DNA from: an uncultured Clostridia bacterium | GTDB taxonomy: Bacteria; Bacillota; Clostridia; Christensenellales; UBA3700 | Direction: 5' to 3' | Length of the DNA: 6,722 nt | Assembly (NCBI GenBank): GCA_947176975.1 | Contig: CAMWSW010000051.1 | Coordinates: 1-6,722 of the forward strand | In this document: in pieces, positions 5,552 through 6,722 of the stretch | Position numbering within the stretch: the stretch's first letter is position 1 | How the letters are laid out: each line of letters opens with the position of its first letter | The notes under the pieces: generated by a model | The model's input: only the letters and a program-made list of their open reading frames with translations | Databases searched by the model: none | Told to the model about the DNA's origin: nothing | Position numbers and translations under genes: made by a program

Positions 5552-6472
5552 ATGAAAGATATAATTGAAATCAAAGACCTCAAAAAGTATTTTAAAGAAG
5601 TCAAAGCAGTCGACGGCATATCCTTTTGCGTCAAAGAAGGGCAGTTGTTTGCATTCTTGGGGCTCAACGGAGCGGGCAAGAGTACGACGATAAATATCAT
5701 CAGCAACTTGCTTGAAAAGGACGGCGGAGAAGTATATATCGACGGACTGTCAATTGACGGCAATATGCAAAAGATCAAGCCGAGGTTGGGCGTAGTTTTT
5801 CAAGAGAATTCTCTTGACGTGAGGCTGTCGGTATATGACAATTTGAAATTCAGAGCGGGGCTGTACGGTTTGACGGGCAAAGAATTTAAAGACAGGTTGA
5901 ATTATCTTGCCGACAGATTGCAATTTGCAGATCTCTTGAAAAGACCGTTCGGCAAATTGTCTGGCGGACAGCAAAGACGCATTGACATTGCCAGAGCTTT
6001 GATACATTCGCCAAAGATATTGATTTTGGATGAGCCTACCACGGGACTCGATCCCAATACGAGAATTACCGTCTGGGAATTTCTCAATGAATTGAGAAAA
6101 GACGTAGGATTGACGATACTGCTCACGACTCACTATATGGAAGAGGCAAGCGAGGCGGATTATGTTGTAATTATCGACAGCGGAAAGATAGTCGCAAGCG
6201 ACACTCCCAACAATCTCAAAAATCAATATGCGTACGATTTTATCAAAATTTACGATTATTCCGAGGAGTTGAAAGAGCGTCTTGCAAGCGACGGCGTGGC
6301 GTTTAAAGAAGAGAAAGGGTATGTGCTCATCGAGGTAAAAGAGATTGCAATGGCGAAGGAGATTTTGACTGCATATGCAAAATATTTCAACGACTTTGAG
6401 GTTATCAAAGGCAAGATGGACAACGTATTCCTCAATGTCACGGGCAAGCAGTTGAAGGAGGATATAAAATGA
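5552..6472 (+). CDS. ABC transporter ATP-binding protein (DrrA/CcmA-like, ABC-2 export type)
   Basis: A 306-residue cytoplasmic ATPase that powers a membrane exporter. All nucleotide-binding elements are intact: aromatic A-loop near Tyr13, Walker A GLNGAGKST (37-45), Q-loop Gln84, signature LSGGQ (136-140), Walker B ILILDEP (156-162) with Glu161, D-loop GLD (165-167) and switch His194 in TTHYMEEA. About 80 residues after the nucleotide-binding fold form a C-terminal domain usual for DrrA-like ATPases. The length is normal. Its stop overlaps the permease start (ATGA, 6469-6472), so the two are translationally coupled and should form one complex. Members move drugs, antibiotics, lipids or polysaccharides; the substrate cannot be read from the ATPase. 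No clear promoter was found between the terminator ending at 5519 and the start. Confidence 0.94.
   Translation: MKDIIEIKDLKKYFKEVKAVDGISFCVKEGQLFAFLGLNGAGKSTTINIISNLLEKDGGEVYIDGLSIDGNMQKIKPRLGVVFQENSLDVRLSVYDNLKFRAGLYGLTGKEFKDRLNYLADRLQFADLLKRPFGKLSGGQQRRIDIARALIHSPKILILDEPTTGLDPNTRITVWEFLNELRKDVGLTILLTTHYMEEASEADYVVIIDSGKIVASDTPNNLKNQYAYDFIKIYDYSEELKERLASDGVAFKEEKGYVLIEVKEIAMAKEILTAYAKYFNDFEVIKGKMDNVFLNVTGKQLKEDIK
6455..6461 (+). promoter_or_regulatory. Ribosome binding site of the ABC-2 permease inside the ATPase gene
   Basis: AAGGAGG lies seven bases before the ATG at 6469, within the last codons of the ATPase gene. It supports independent as well as coupled initiation. Confidence 0.8.
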
Positions 6473-6722
6473 AAGAGAAATTGAGTTCGTTTGGATATAT
6501 GTTGGGACGGAATATCAAGGTGTATTTCAAAGACAAACTCACTTTTGTGTTTTCGCTTATGACTCCGTTGATATTGGTAGTTTTGTTTTTACTCTTCTTG
6601 AAAGGAGTGTATGAAGATTCTCTCGTCAATTCAATTCCCGAAGGCTTTGAGCTAAGCCAAAAGATGATTGACGCATTTACGGGCAGTTGGCTCTTCTCGT
6701 CGATAATGACGACGTCGTGCAT
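6469..6722 (+). CDS. ABC-2 type transporter permease, partial (C-terminus outside window)
   Basis: Eighty-four codons are present from ATG 6469, overlapping the ATPase stop by four bases. The protein has a short cytoplasmic N-terminus (MKEKLSSFGYMLGRNIKVYF), then KDKLTFVFSLMTPLILVVLF leading into a membrane segment at about residues 26-44. This amphipathic helix, KDK-like turn and Pro-containing first membrane segment is the standard opening of ABC2_membrane permeases. A hydrophilic stretch (about 45-72) follows before the next membrane segment begins near the window edge. It should pair with the upstream ATPase; substrate unknown. Confidence 0.85.
   Translation, partial: MKEKLSSFGYMLGRNIKVYFKDKLTFVFSLMTPLILVVLFLLFLKGVYEDSLVNSIPEGFELSQKMIDAFTGSWLFSSIMTTSC

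Overview
The window looks like chromosomal DNA from a low-to-mid GC Gram-positive anaerobe of the Clostridia type. This is inferred from strong AGGAGG-like ribosome binding sites, TTGACA/TATAAT promoters, a lipoprotein signal peptide, a GPH-family sugar transporter, and AGA, ATA and GAC/GGC-rich codon use. An uncultured gut lineage (for example near Christensenellales) would fit, but the sequence alone cannot settle that. No tRNA, rRNA, CRISPR array, insertion sequence or phage gene was seen.

Layout. (1) Positions 1-838, minus strand: the N-terminal 279 residues of a condensation-type acyltransferase (HSITDG motif); its C-terminus lies outside the window. (2) Positions 839-1017: a 179-nt divergent promoter region with a clear promoter on each strand and a cre-like (CcpA) site between them. 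(3) Positions 1018-3509, plus strand: a probable two-gene operon of a lipoprotein of unknown function and a cytoplasmic GH20 beta-N-acetylhexosaminidase, 32 nt apart. (4) Positions 3510-3652: no strong terminator, an extended -10 promoter and a GNRA-loop hairpin touching the Shine-Dalgarno of the next gene. (5) Positions 3653-5473: a GPH-type (MelB-like) major facilitator transporter with an unusual C-terminal extension, closed by a perfect intrinsic terminator. (6) Positions 5552-6722: an ABC-2 export system, ATPase followed by a permease that starts in an ATGA overlap and runs off the end.

Working together. The GH20 enzyme has no secretion signal, so its beta-linked HexNAc substrate would have to be imported. 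The GPH transporter next door is the natural candidate importer, and the cre-like site would tie the hydrolase operon to carbon-source status. This is inference from proximity; the transporter has its own promoter. The ABC-2 exporter and the acyltransferase look like separate units. The least ordinary things here are the transporter, which lacks every charged residue checked at the MelB cation and sugar sites and carries a duplicated 11-residue motif plus an acidic tail, and the unrecognised lipoprotein. I did not find convincing evidence of a wholly new system.
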